The translations under genes were made by a program, and so were the position numbers. From Bacillota bacterium (GTDB lineage Bacteria; Bacillota; Clostridia; Peptostreptococcales; Anaerovoracaceae): a stretch of DNA of 62,629 nt. Below, one piece after another: positions 7,472 to 14,784 of the stretch. The notes under the pieces were generated by a model. That model was not told where the DNA came from. It ran no database searches and saw only the letters and a list, made by a program, of their open reading frames with translations. How positions within the stretch are numbered: position 1 is the first letter of the stretch; each line of letters opens with the position of its first letter. The DNA is taken from the NCBI GenBank assembly GCA_017405645.1, contig JAFQZZ010000025.1, positions 1 to 62,629 on the forward strand, read 5' to 3'.

Positions 7472-7552
7472 GGCCGCGTCAGTACGGAATGTGATTTGCC
7501 GCAGGGGAATTGAGGATCCCCAAGGCAAATGCACATGCAGTACCAGTGGCCC
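7471..7552 (+). ncRNA. Strongly structured intercistronic RNA element
   Basis: Nested pairing fills the spacer between znuB and the lipoprotein gene. An outer GGGCC (7471-7475)/GGCCC (7548-7552) and GTAC/GTAC enclose a long hairpin: ATGTG/CACAT, ATTTGCC (7494-7500)/GGCAAAT (7524-7530) and GGGGA/TCCCC, closing on loop ATTGAGGA. There is no U tract, so it is not an intrinsic terminator. It could be an mRNA-stability or processing element that sets lipoprotein levels, or a palindromic repeat. The ribosome-binding site AGAGGAG lies just outside the structure. Confidence 0.6.
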
Positions 7553-7570
7553 GGGATAAGAGGAGAAATA

Positions 7571-8119
7571 ATGAGAAATAGAATCATATTTATTGTGCTG
7601 GCAACCTTGCTGGCGCTGACGTGCCTGGCAGGCTGCGGGGCCTCGGAAGGCTCCACTGTGGACGAACTCATCGCCCAGCAGGAGCAGGAAGCCAAGCACG
7701 ATTCCCAGTTCTACTCCGATACCCAGATGGCGGAGGAGACGGCGCCCGTGGGCGATATCACCGGTTACGCCCCGGAGGACATCGACCTGGACCTGACGAC
7801 CCTGTCCGCCACAATGGTGTACTCGGAAGTCAACAGCATGATGGTCTCCCCGGAGGACTACGTGGGGCTCATCATCAAGATGGCCGGGACGGAAGCCTCG
7901 TATTTTGAAGAGAACACCGGCAAGACCTATTACGCCTGCGTTATCGCCGACGCCACGGCCTGCTGCACCCAGGGCATCGAGTACGAACTCATGGACGGGT
8001 ACGGGAAGAACGCCTATCCGGCAGACGACACCTACGTCACTGTCGTCGGGGAGTTCATCACCTATGAGGAGCTCGACCGGGCCTATGTGAGATTGAAAAA
8101 TGCGGAATTGATCCAATAA
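7571..8119 (+). CDS. Zinc-operon accessory lipoprotein, function unknown
   Basis: A 182-residue lipoprotein: signal peptide MRNRIIFIVLATLLALTCLA, lipobox LAGC. The mature part begins with a charged, Gln/Glu-rich linker and ends in a domain of about 110 residues containing MVYSEVNSMM, YYACVIADATACCTQGIEY and YVTVVGEFITYEE. I recall the ACCTQGIE-type segment from lipoproteins that often sit next to zinc transporters in Clostridia, and the fold looks like a small OB/beta-barrel domain. The paired cysteines could bind metal. GAGGAG is 5 nt upstream of the ATG at 7571. It is probably co-transcribed with znuABC through the structured spacer and closed by a strong terminator. A role in periplasm-side zinc handling is inference only. 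Confidence 0.75.
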   Translation: MRNRIIFIVLATLLALTCLAGCGASEGSTVDELIAQQEQEAKHDSQFYSDTQMAEETAPVGDITGYAPEDIDLDLTTLSATMVYSEVNSMMVSPEDYVGLIIKMAGTEASYFEENTGKTYYACVIADATACCTQGIEYELMDGYGKNAYPADDTYVTVVGEFITYEELDRAYVRLKNAELIQ

Positions 8120-8120
8120 A

Positions 8121-8147
8121 AAAAGATCGCCGAAAGGCGATCTTTTC
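8121..8147. terminator. Bidirectional terminator after the zinc operon
   Basis: AAAAGATCGCC-gaaa-GGCGATCTTTT, an 11-bp stem with a stable GAAA tetraloop, A tract on one side and T tract on the other. It serves the zinc operon and the convergent minus-strand gene. Confidence 0.92.
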
Positions 8148-8157
8148 TGTTTATAGC

Positions 8158-9285
8158 CTATTGATCGTATTCTCCGTACTCACAGCCGATGTTTTCGCAG
8201 ATCACTTCATCGACCAGCTTTCCGCGGTGATACAGTTTGACCGTGCCCCGGCCGTTGCCGCCGTTCCACAGGCGGTTGTGGCGCTTTGTGCCGTTGGGGG
8301 CCTCGTACTGGATCAGGAGCATGTCCTTCTTTTCGCAGGTGATGTCCGTCACCATTTTGTTTCGCCAGGTCCGCTGCTCCACGTGCCAGATAATCTGTTC
8401 CTCCGTCTCCCGGCAGTCGAACTTCGTCCGGGTAAAGGTCCAGAACTTGGAGAAATTGAATTCATAGGGCGTCCCTTCGTACCAGAAGGCCGAGAGGAGC
8501 TTGCGCTTCAGGGCCACCGGCCCGATCTTCGGGCAGCCGCCGCCGATGTCGAAAACGCTGTCCGTCAGCTTCTTCCCTGTGACGGCGCTGGTGAGATTGC
8601 AGGAGGACAGCCACACCCAGGGCGAGGTGAAATCCTTCCCCCAGTTCTTGTCGGAATAGCCATAGCAGGTCTCCGGCTCCACCCGGTATTTCTCGCCGTT
8701 GTAAACGACCGTGCCCTGGAATTCGGTCTTCATCCCTTCCGCGTGCCAGAACATCTCGAAGAGCTGCAGGGTCCGGAACAGTTTCCCGGCGCCGTAGCCC
8801 ACGTTGTAGGCGGTGATCTTGTTGATCTTCAGGTCCCAGGAGATCTCGCCGGCATCGCACAGGTATTCCGGGTGATCCGCCGCTTCCTGCGGGGTCACCT
8901 TGACGGATCCTTTCAGCCGGGTCTCGTCCAGGTAACAGTCCGCCGCTTCCACGGAGAAGGGCACGCCCCATTCCATCTTTACTTCCTGCCAGCCGAAAAA
9001 GCGGTGGTACTGGCCGGCAGTCTCGCCCCAGGCTCCGGTTTTCACCATCAGATAGGAAGGCTTTTTACCTGCCTTCCGGTTTTCCGGGAGCTGGCCGAAC
9101 ACGGGATCCCTGCCGCCGGAAGCCGGATTGCAGACGAAAAACTCGATGAAGAAGGGTTTTTCCTCCCCGGTCGTTTCATTGATGGCGGTGAAGGAATGCC
9201 ACCACCAGTCGTATCCCAGACGGGCCTGCCCGCCGGTCAGCATGCAGGCGTTCCGGGAAATGTCATGCTCATTAAAACCGTTCAT
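8158..9285 (-). CDS. Tocopherol cyclase-like / CrtC-AttH lipocalin-fold protein
   Basis: A 375-residue soluble protein without a signal peptide. Segments YDWWWHSF near the N-terminus, ETCYGYSDKNWGKDF near residues 210-224 followed by WVWLSSCNL are the signatures I associate with the tocopherol cyclase / hydroxyneurosporene synthase / AttH beta-barrel group. Plant members close the chromanol ring of vitamin E; an anaerobe is not expected to make tocopherol, so the bacterial substrate (perhaps a quinone-like or isoprenoid lipid) is unknown. The start at 9285 follows AGGAGA. An extended -10 (GTGATATAAT on the minus strand, hexamer at 9328-9333) lies about 45 nt upstream. It is a single-gene unit. 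Fold family fairly sure, reaction not. Confidence 0.75.
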   Translation of the reverse strand: MNGFNEHDISRNACMLTGGQARLGYDWWWHSFTAINETTGEEKPFFIEFFVCNPASGGRDPVFGQLPENRKAGKKPSYLMVKTGAWGETAGQYHRFFGWQEVKMEWGVPFSVEAADCYLDETRLKGSVKVTPQEAADHPEYLCDAGEISWDLKINKITAYNVGYGAGKLFRTLQLFEMFWHAEGMKTEFQGTVVYNGEKYRVEPETCYGYSDKNWGKDFTSPWVWLSSCNLTSAVTGKKLTDSVFDIGGGCPKIGPVALKRKLLSAFWYEGTPYEFNFSKFWTFTRTKFDCRETEEQIIWHVEQRTWRNKMVTDITCEKKDMLLIQYEAPNGTKRHNRLWNGGNGRGTVKLYHRGKLVDEVICENIGCEYGEYDQ

Positions 9286-9372
9286 ACATACACTCTCCTT
9301 TGATACACTCTCTTTTGCGTTTTTTCCATTATATCACGGAAGCGCCTGCGGTTATATTAAAACTTGGAGGAC

Positions 9373-9401
9373 AAAAAAGAACGCCGGGGAACCCGGCGTT
9401 C
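9373..9401 (-). terminator. Terminator of the Tm-1-like operon
   Basis: GAACGCCGGG-ttc-CCCGGCGTTC (10-bp stem read on the minus strand) followed by TTTTTT. It lies 17 bp beyond the last gene of the two-gene minus-strand operon. Confidence 0.92.
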
Positions 9402-9417
9402 TCTGAATCCGCAGGGG

Positions 9418-10248
9418 TTATTTCGTGATGGCCTTGAAGGCTGCCGCCTGGGCGGTCATGCCTCTTTCGGAAGCCAGCCGCTCGATGGAGGAGGCGCCGA
9501 AGAAGCCGTCGATCTCGGGTACGTTCTTGATGACGTAAGCCGCGTCTTCCGGGTCCGCGATGGGGCCGCCGTGGCAGATGACCATGATGTCCGGATTGAC
9601 TTCCCGTCCGGCTTTGATGATCTCCCGTATCTTCACGCAGCAGTCATCCAGGGTCACGGCGGTTTCCGCGCCGATGGTGCCCTTGGTAGTCAGACCCATG
9701 TGAGCCACCAGGATGTCTGCGCCGGCTTCCGCCATGGCCTTCGCCTGTTCCGGATCGAAGACGTAGGGGCAGGTCAGCATATCCAGTTTATGCGCTTCCC
9801 GGATCATGTCCACTTCCAGCCCGTAGCCCATGCCGGTCTCTTCCAGGTTGGCCCGGAACTTGCCGTCGATCAGGCCCACGGTGGGGAAGTTCTGGACGCC
9901 GTTGAAGCCCTGGTCCTTCAGCTGCTTCAGGAAGATGTCCATGACGCGGAAGGGGTCGGTGCCGTTGACGCCCGCCAGTACCGGGGTCTTCTTGACGATG
10001 GGCAGCACTTCGCAGCCCATTTCCTGTACGATGGCATTGGCATCGCCGTAGGCCAGCAGTCCGGAGAGGGAGCCGCGGCCGGCCATTCTGAACCGTCCGG
10101 AGTTATAGATGATCAGCATATCCACATCAGCGGCTTCGCTGCACTTGGCGGTGATGCCGGTGCCGGCGCCGACGCCCACCAGGATCTTGCCCTGGGCTAC
10201 CTGCGCTTTAAAATCGTCCATGATTTCCTGTCTGGTTTTTCTTAACAT
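9418..10248 (-). CDS. TIM-barrel protein, PEP hydrolase-like family
   Basis: A 276-residue cytoplasmic protein with a TIM-barrel pattern: [16 protein letters not shown] near residue 25, [15 protein letters not shown] near 45-60, [10 protein letters not shown] near 95, [13 protein letters not shown] near 120, and a C-terminal [11 protein letters not shown]. These match the phosphoenolpyruvate hydrolase-like / TIM-barrel signal transduction family. It lies 13 bp downstream of the UPF0261 gene in the same operon. In tomato Tm-1 and in fungal homologues the two domains are fused in one chain, UPF0261 domain first, this barrel second, the same order as this operon. The bacterial reaction is not established to my knowledge, so the hydrolase name is only a family label. 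Confidence 0.88.
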   Translation of the reverse strand: MLRKTRQEIMDDFKAQVAQGKILVGVGAGTGITAKCSEAADVDMLIIYNSGRFRMAGRGSLSGLLAYGDANAIVQEMGCEVLPIVKKTPVLAGVNGTDPFRVMDIFLKQLKDQGFNGVQNFPTVGLIDGKFRANLEETGMGYGLEVDMIREAHKLDMLTCPYVFDPEQAKAMAEAGADILVAHMGLTTKGTIGAETAVTLDDCCVKIREIIKAGREVNPDIMVICHGGPIADPEDAAYVIKNVPEIDGFFGASSIERLASERGMTAQAAAFKAITK

Positions 10249-10261
10249 GTTGGTTTCCTCC

Positions 10262-11479
10262 TTATTTCTTCATGAGTTCGATCAGTTTCTTCGCGGCTGC
10301 TTCCGCGAATTCCACGTCGTTGATGTTGTTGTCCATTTCCGTGATCTTCACCAGCGGGTTGGTGATGCCTTTCTTCAGGGCTGCGTAGAGGGCTGCCCGT
10401 TCTTCCGGTCCGTCGAAGGGCTGGCCGTCCGCGTCGATCATGGAGACGCCCTTCAGGGGCAGCAGCAGTTCCATTTCGCTCTCCGCCGCGTTCCATTTTT
10501 CAACCAGCCGTTTGGCCATTTCCTCGTTTTCTTCCACGGTGGTCCGCATCAGGGTGACGGTGGGGTTATGCTTGTAGAGGTTCCGATTCTTGAACTGTTC
10601 CGGCACGGTATCGATGGGTCCGAAGTTGACCATATCCAGGGCGCCAACGGAGACTACCTGCGGCACCTTGCCCCGAATCGCCGCGCCGCACCGGTCCGGT
10701 CCGGCCGCCAGCACGCCGCCCACGACTTCGTCGCACCATTCCGTGGTGGTCAGGTCCAATACGCCGGTAAAGAATCCCGCGTCGATCAGGGATTCCATGG
10801 TCCTGCCGCCGGTGCCGGTGGCATGGAAGACCAGCACTTCATAGCCTTCCTTTTCCAGGTAGGCCTTTGCCTGGTCGATGCAGGGGGTAGTCACCCCGAA
10901 CATGGTGGCCGCCACCAGAGGCTTCGCCTCCGCGGTATCCGGCTTCAGCTGGGCCTTCATACCCACCATTCCGGCCATGGCCAGCACCGCATTGCGGGAG
11001 ATGGTTTTGGAGATGGCGTTCAGCCCCGCCACGTCCACGATGGAGGGCATCATAATGACGTCGCTGGTGCCCACGTACTGGGAAACGTTCCCGGAGGCCA
11101 TGGTGGAGACCATGAGTTTCGGCACGCCGATGGGCAGGGCCCGCATGGCAGGCGTCGCCAGGGAGGTGCCGCCGGAGCCCCCCAGGGAGAGGATGCCGTC
11201 AAACTTGCCTTCGGCATACAGTTTCGGGATCAGGATCTCCGCCCCCTTGGACATGACTTCCGTCCCCAGGGCCCGGTCCTGTTTATCCGCCACTTCGGCG
11301 ATGTCGTATCCGGCCGCCGCCGCGATCTCCGCGTTGCTGACGTCCGGTTCAAAAATCGGTGCGAAAACCCCCGTGTGGATCATGAAGGGTTTCAGCCCCA
11401 GTTCTTCCACCAGGCCCTTGACGTACAGGAATTCCTGCCCTTTGGAATCAAAGGTCCCGGCTATCGCGATTGTTTTCAT
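10262..11479 (-). CDS. UPF0261 / Tm-1-like ATP-binding domain protein
   Basis: A 405-residue cytoplasmic protein. The N-terminus [20 protein letters not shown] is characteristic of the UPF0261 family, whose tomato member Tm-1 uses this domain to bind ATP and the tobamovirus replicase. Other markers: [23 protein letters not shown] (about residues 137-159, split here as [14 protein letters not shown] and RALPIGVPK) and [13 protein letters not shown] near 225. It is first in a two-gene operon with the TIM-barrel gene. AGGAGAACTGTGT precedes the ATG. Two TATAAT hexamers lie in the divergent region shared with the Rrf2 gene. Physiological role in bacteria unknown; sugar-acid or ligand catabolism has been proposed for relatives. 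Confidence 0.9.
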   Translation of the reverse strand: MKTIAIAGTFDSKGQEFLYVKGLVEELGLKPFMIHTGVFAPIFEPDVSNAEIAAAAGYDIAEVADKQDRALGTEVMSKGAEILIPKLYAEGKFDGILSLGGSGGTSLATPAMRALPIGVPKLMVSTMASGNVSQYVGTSDVIMMPSIVDVAGLNAISKTISRNAVLAMAGMVGMKAQLKPDTAEAKPLVAATMFGVTTPCIDQAKAYLEKEGYEVLVFHATGTGGRTMESLIDAGFFTGVLDLTTTEWCDEVVGGVLAAGPDRCGAAIRGKVPQVVSVGALDMVNFGPIDTVPEQFKNRNLYKHNPTVTLMRTTVEENEEMAKRLVEKWNAAESEMELLLPLKGVSMIDADGQPFDGPEERAALYAALKKGITNPLVKITEMDNNINDVEFAEAAAKKLIELMKK

Positions 11480-11590
11480 ACACAGTTCTCCTTTCTATTA
11501 TATCGGTTCAGAATTGAATGCTTCGGTTGTTACCTTCATTATACCTCTTTGGAAGGGAAAACAAAACAGAAAAAAGATGTAATTAAAGCC

Positions 11591-11625
11591 TTGACAACAA
11601 AGTTGTAATATAGTATATTACAACT
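11591..11625 (+). promoter_or_regulatory. Rrf2 promoter with perfect 12-1-12 operator
   Basis: Promoter TTGACA (11591-11596), 17 bp, TATATT (11614-11619). A perfect inverted repeat, AGTTGTAATATA (11601-11612), G, TATATTACAACT (11614-11625), covers the spacer and the -10. This size and placement fit an autorepressing Rrf2 dimer. It sits 34 bp before the regulator start codon. Confidence 0.92.
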
Positions 11626-11658
11626 ATCAGCTGATCATTTTTTGTGCGGAGGTGGAAT

Positions 11659-12105
11659 ATGCAGATCGGAAGCAAGTTTACCATAGGGGTACACATCATT
11701 ACAGCCATCGACTATTTCAGGGAGATGGACCGGGTGAACAGTGAGTTCCTGGCCGGGAGCATCGGTATCAATCCGGTCATCGTCCGCACGGTCATTTCTC
11801 AATTACGTGAAGCCGGGCTTGTCCGGACCCAGCGGGGGAGCAGCGGGGGGGAGCTGACGAAAGGGCTTGATGAGATCACGCTCTATGACATCTATAAGGC
11901 GGTCGGCAGCGTGGATGAAGAGGAAGGGCTGTTTCATTTTCATGAGCAGCCGAATCCGGAGTGCCCGGTAGGCAGGAACATCCATACGGTCCTCGACCGG
12001 CGCCTGATCGATGCCCAGCGGGCTATGGAGGAAAAGCTCAGACAAACAACGCTTGCGGATATTGTGAAAGACACCAAAGAAGCAGTGGAAAAAGAATCGA
12101 AATGA
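11659..12105 (+). CDS. Rrf2-family transcriptional regulator
   Basis: A 148-residue winged-helix repressor. SEFLAGSIGINPVIVRTVIS (about residues 32-51) is the HTH and RTQRGSSGGELTKGLDEITL the wing, both typical of Rrf2/YwnA-type proteins. The three-cysteine [Fe-S] motif of IscR/NsrR is missing; only one cysteine (in NPECPVGRN) is seen, as in thiol- or ligand-sensing members. GGAGGTGG lies 6 nt upstream of the ATG at 11659; an upstream GTG in frame overlaps that site and is rejected. It heads an operon with an FMN reductase, a macrodomain protein and a class M sirtuin, and its own promoter carries a perfect palindrome, so oxidant- or thiol-controlled autoregulation is likely. Confidence 0.93.
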   Translation: MQIGSKFTIGVHIITAIDYFREMDRVNSEFLAGSIGINPVIVRTVISQLREAGLVRTQRGSSGGELTKGLDEITLYDIYKAVGSVDEEEGLFHFHEQPNPECPVGRNIHTVLDRRLIDAQRAMEEKLRQTTLADIVKDTKEAVEKESK

Positions 12106-12124
12106 GAGAAGGAGTGATACCATT

Positions 12125-12694
12125 ATGAAGAAGATTTTGATCGTCAACGGAAGCAAGAGACGGAAGGGCAATTCCTATGCCCTGGAAACCCGCATCGCTG
12201 AACAGCTGCAGGGCAGGGCGAAAGTAACCACATTCAACATCGGGGAAAAGGACGTCCGCGCATGTTTGGCCTGCGATGTCTGCAAGCAGCAGCATACGCC
12301 CAACTGCATCCAGAAAGATGATTTCACCGCGCTGATCCCTGAAATCGACTCCTGCGATGCGATGCTGATTCTCGCACCGGTGCATTGGGACCAGTTCCCG
12401 GCCCAACTCAAGGCTTTTCTGGACCGCACCTACTCCTTTATGGATTTTACCCAGCCGGATTTCTCTATGGCAGGACGCAAGGACAAGAAACTGGCCGGAT
12501 ACTTTTTCGCCGGATTCGGTCCGGTCGATGTATACACGCAGATGGTAGAAACCAACCTGAAGAGTTTTGCCACTGCCGGATTCACTTCCTATCAGGCACA
12601 TGTTGCCGGCGATGCCAATGTACCCGGCAGCATCCTGGAAAAGCCGGATGAGCTGAAAGCCGCCGACGAGATGGTGGAATGGCTGCTCGCTTAA
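12125..12694 (+). CDS. Flavodoxin-fold NAD(P)H-dependent FMN reductase
   Basis: A 189-residue cytoplasmic flavoprotein of the NADPH-dependent FMN reductase group. The phosphate-binding loop is NGSKRRKGNS (residues 8-17), and APVHWDQFPAQLKAFLDR near 80-97 is the second FMN contact. Three cysteines sit close together (ACLACDVCKQQHTPNC, about 46-61), a pattern found in iron-sulfur flavoproteins and related reductases, though the spacing here (CxxCxxC then C) makes cluster binding uncertain. It is second in the Rrf2 operon. Oxidoreductases accompany class M sirtuins in several bacteria, so it may provide the redox input of the ADP-ribosylation module. Confidence 0.9.
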   Translation: MKKILIVNGSKRRKGNSYALETRIAEQLQGRAKVTTFNIGEKDVRACLACDVCKQQHTPNCIQKDDFTALIPEIDSCDAMLILAPVHWDQFPAQLKAFLDRTYSFMDFTQPDFSMAGRKDKKLAGYFFAGFGPVDVYTQMVETNLKSFATAGFTSYQAHVAGDANVPGSILEKPDELKAADEMVEWLLA

Positions 12695-13501
12695 ATGAAA
12701 GAGAACAGGATTCAGGACCAGCGGCTGGATTATCTCGTCGAAGAATTCAAAGCCGATTCCGGCAAGTATAAAGACCTGCAGACACCGGAGGACCGGCTTG
12801 GAAAGCGGCAGATTCTCCGGTCGCTGATGAATATCCGCATGCCGAAAACGATGGATGCGTCTGTTCTCGCCGTGCAGGACGATTATCTGCAGGAGCGTAT
12901 CCGGGAGAACGGGATCGTTGAACCCGCGGATATTCCAGTGATCAAAGACGGCCTTTCCATCTGGCAGGGCGACATCACAAGGCTGGCTGCAGACGCGATT
13001 GTCAATGCAGCCAATTCGCAGATGCTGGGATGCTTCATCCCGATGCACACCTGCATTGACAACTGTATCCATACCTTTGCCGGGATCCAGCTCCGGGCAG
13101 AATGCGCCCGGCAGATGGATCGGCTCCGCGTCAAATACGGCAGGGATTATGAGCAGCCGACCGCCGTGCCGATGCTGACGGATGCCTATAACCTCCCGGC
13201 GAAGAAGGTGATCCATATCGTCGGGCCGATCGTGGAATATGGCCTGACGAAAGAGCTGGAAGCGGATCTGGCCGCCTGTTATCGAAACACATTGGATCTG
13301 TGTTTGCAAAATGATCTGAGAACCGTCGCCTTCTGCTGCATCTCCACCGGCGTCTTCCATTTCCCGGGCAAACGGGCTGCGGAGATCGCGGTAGAAACTG
13401 TAACGGAATGGCTGTCAGAGCATGAGGGCAAAATGGACCGGGTGATCTTCAATGTTTTTAAAGACGAGGACAGGGAAAACTATGAACAGCTTTTACAATA
13501 A
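12695..13501 (+). CDS. Zinc-type macrodomain protein-ADP-ribose hydrolase
   Basis: A 268-residue protein expected to remove ADP-ribose from proteins modified by the adjacent sirtuin. After a helical N-terminal extension of about 85 residues, the macrodomain starts at IWQGDITRLAADAIVNAANS (AIVNAAN at 101-107 binds the distal ribose). It carries GCFIPMHTCIDN (112-123): C113, H118 and C120 are the likely zinc ligands of the zinc-dependent macrodomain class that travels with SirTM. The second phosphate loop is CCISTGVFHFP. The ATG directly abuts the stop codon of the reductase gene, and the 3' end overlaps the sirtuin gene by 20 nt, so the three are translationally coupled. Confidence 0.93.
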   Translation: MKENRIQDQRLDYLVEEFKADSGKYKDLQTPEDRLGKRQILRSLMNIRMPKTMDASVLAVQDDYLQERIRENGIVEPADIPVIKDGLSIWQGDITRLAADAIVNAANSQMLGCFIPMHTCIDNCIHTFAGIQLRAECARQMDRLRVKYGRDYEQPTAVPMLTDAYNLPAKKVIHIVGPIVEYGLTKELEADLAACYRNTLDLCLQNDLRTVAFCCISTGVFHFPGKRAAEIAVETVTEWLSEHEGKMDRVIFNVFKDEDRENYEQLLQ

Positions 13502-14480
13502 CCGGCCGAACGGATATCTGGAGACGATCCGGAAGGGATTGTCTGCCGTTCCCTCCCTCGGCTCCGATGTGTCCTTTGGCAGGGGCGGCAGAGAGGAGGA
13601 GATCGGCCGGCTGCAAATGGAAATCGAGACCGCGGACGCCATCGTTATAGGAGCGGGAGCCGGCTTGTCCACAGCGGCCGGACTGACCTATTCCGGAGAG
13701 CGTTTCGAAAAGTATTTCGGTGATTTTGCTGCCCGGTTCGGCATCAGCGACATATATTCAGGCGGTTTCTATCCGTTCCCGGATGAAGAGACCCGCTGGG
13801 CATGGTGGGCGCGCCATATCTATTTCAATCGCTACATCGATGCGCCGAAGCTTGTCTATCGAAAACTGCTGGAGCTGGTAAAGGACAAGGATTACTTTGT
13901 CATCACCACCAATGTGGACCATCAGTTCCAGAGAGCGGGCTTTGACAAGAAGAGGCTCTTTTACACCCAGGGTGACTATGGGCTGTTCCAGACACCGGAT
14001 GGCAGGAACGGCAGGACCTTCGATAACGAAGCGTGGGTAATGAAAGCCATGGAGGCTCAGGGATTTGCCAAAGACGAAGCGGGTGTTTTCCAAGTGCCGG
14101 AAGGCGGAACGCTTTCCATGACCATTCCAACAGAGCTGATTCCCAAGTGTCCGGAGGATGGGAGAGATGTGACCATGAACCTTCGTGCGGATGATTCCTT
14201 CTGCGAAGATGAGGGATGGCACAGGGCTTCCGCCGCATATGCGAAATTCCTCCATGAGCACAAAAATATGCATGTGCTCTTTCTGGAAATCGGTGTGGGA
14301 GCCAATACGCCGGTAATCATCAAGTATCCCTTCTGGGCGATGACGAAGGAAAACCCGAAAGCAGTATATGCCTGCCTCAACTACAATGAGGCTTTTTGCC
14401 CAAGGCTGATCGAGAATCAGTCCATCTGCATCGATGGAGATGCAGGAGCTGTTTTTGAAAGAATAAACACTAAATCATAA
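13482..14480 (+). CDS. Class M sirtuin (SirTM), probable protein ADP-ribosyltransferase
   Basis: A 332-residue Sir2-fold protein. NAD-binding GAGAGLSTAAGLTYSG (57-72), TTNVDHQF (142-149) in place of TQNID, and TQGDYG (162-167), in which the catalytic histidine of deacetylating sirtuins is replaced by Q163. That Gln, with the Asn of TNVD, is the hallmark of SirTM enzymes, which ADP-ribosylate instead of deacetylating. The ATG at 13482 follows GAGGACAGGG inside the macrodomain gene; an earlier ATG at 13452 has no such site. In Staphylococcus and Streptococcus SirTM operons the substrate is a lipoylated GcvH-L, with LplA2 as ligase; neither gene is present here, so the target is unknown. Confidence 0.93.
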   Translation: MNSFYNNRPNGYLETIRKGLSAVPSLGSDVSFGRGGREEEIGRLQMEIETADAIVIGAGAGLSTAAGLTYSGERFEKYFGDFAARFGISDIYSGGFYPFPDEETRWAWWARHIYFNRYIDAPKLVYRKLLELVKDKDYFVITTNVDHQFQRAGFDKKRLFYTQGDYGLFQTPDGRNGRTFDNEAWVMKAMEAQGFAKDEAGVFQVPEGGTLSMTIPTELIPKCPEDGRDVTMNLRADDSFCEDEGWHRASAAYAKFLHEHKNMHVLFLEIGVGANTPVIIKYPFWAMTKENPKAVYACLNYNEAFCPRLIENQSICIDGDAGAVFERINTKS

Positions 14481-14486
14481 ACAACG

Positions 14487-14523
14487 AAGAAAACGCTGCC
14501 CCCGATGGGTGCAGCGTTTTCTT
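14487..14523. terminator. Bidirectional terminator after the sirtuin operon
   Basis: AAGAAAACGCTGC (14487-14499) pairs with GCAGCGTTTTCTT (14511-14523), giving a 13-bp stem whose ends form U tracts in both directions. It also closes the convergent tRNA-Ser(GCU), whose CCA end overlaps its last base. Confidence 0.9.
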
Positions 14524-14614
14524 GGCGGAGAAGGGGGGATTCGAACCCCCGCACCAGTAAACCCAGCCTAACGGTTTAGCAAACCGTCCTCTTCAGCCAC
14601 TTGAGTACTTCTCC
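14523..14614 (-). tRNA. tRNA-Ser (anticodon GCT)
   Basis: Class II tRNA of 92 nt with acceptor GGAGAAG/CTTCTCC, discriminator G, encoded CCA and a long variable arm. The stem ACGGT/ACCGT frames TTGCTAA, anticodon GCT (AGC/AGU serine codons). It is a stand-alone unit with its own promoter. Confidence 0.96.
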
Positions 14615-14637
14615 ATGTGCCTTCAATCAGCCATTAC

Positions 14638-14667
14638 AGTTTACATTATCGGGGAAGGGATGTCAAG
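14638..14667 (-). promoter_or_regulatory. Promoter of tRNA-Ser(GCU)
   Basis: Minus strand: TTGACA (14667-14662), 18-bp spacer, TAAACT (14643-14638), about 24 bp before the tRNA 5' end. Confidence 0.75.
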
Positions 14668-14784
14668 GTTTTTCCCTTAGACAATCATCGGAAAGAGAAC
14701 GGTTTGACAGGGGAGTTTTGCGGATGGTACAATAACCCAATCAATAAACGGATATTCTTGTTTAAAACTGAGGGAGAAACGCCG

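Noticed and set aside
10109..11608. A 499-residue plus-strand open frame opposite the Tm-1-like operon
   Set aside because: Antisense shadow of two genes with clear family motifs; no promoter or ribosome-binding site. It would also read through the Rrf2 promoter region.
12695..14480. Phage or ribosome-directed NADase defence sirtuin (ThsA/DSR-like)
   Set aside because: The Sir2 domain has the SirTM Gln substitution and its macrodomain partner; the neighbours do not fit Thoeris or DSR systems.
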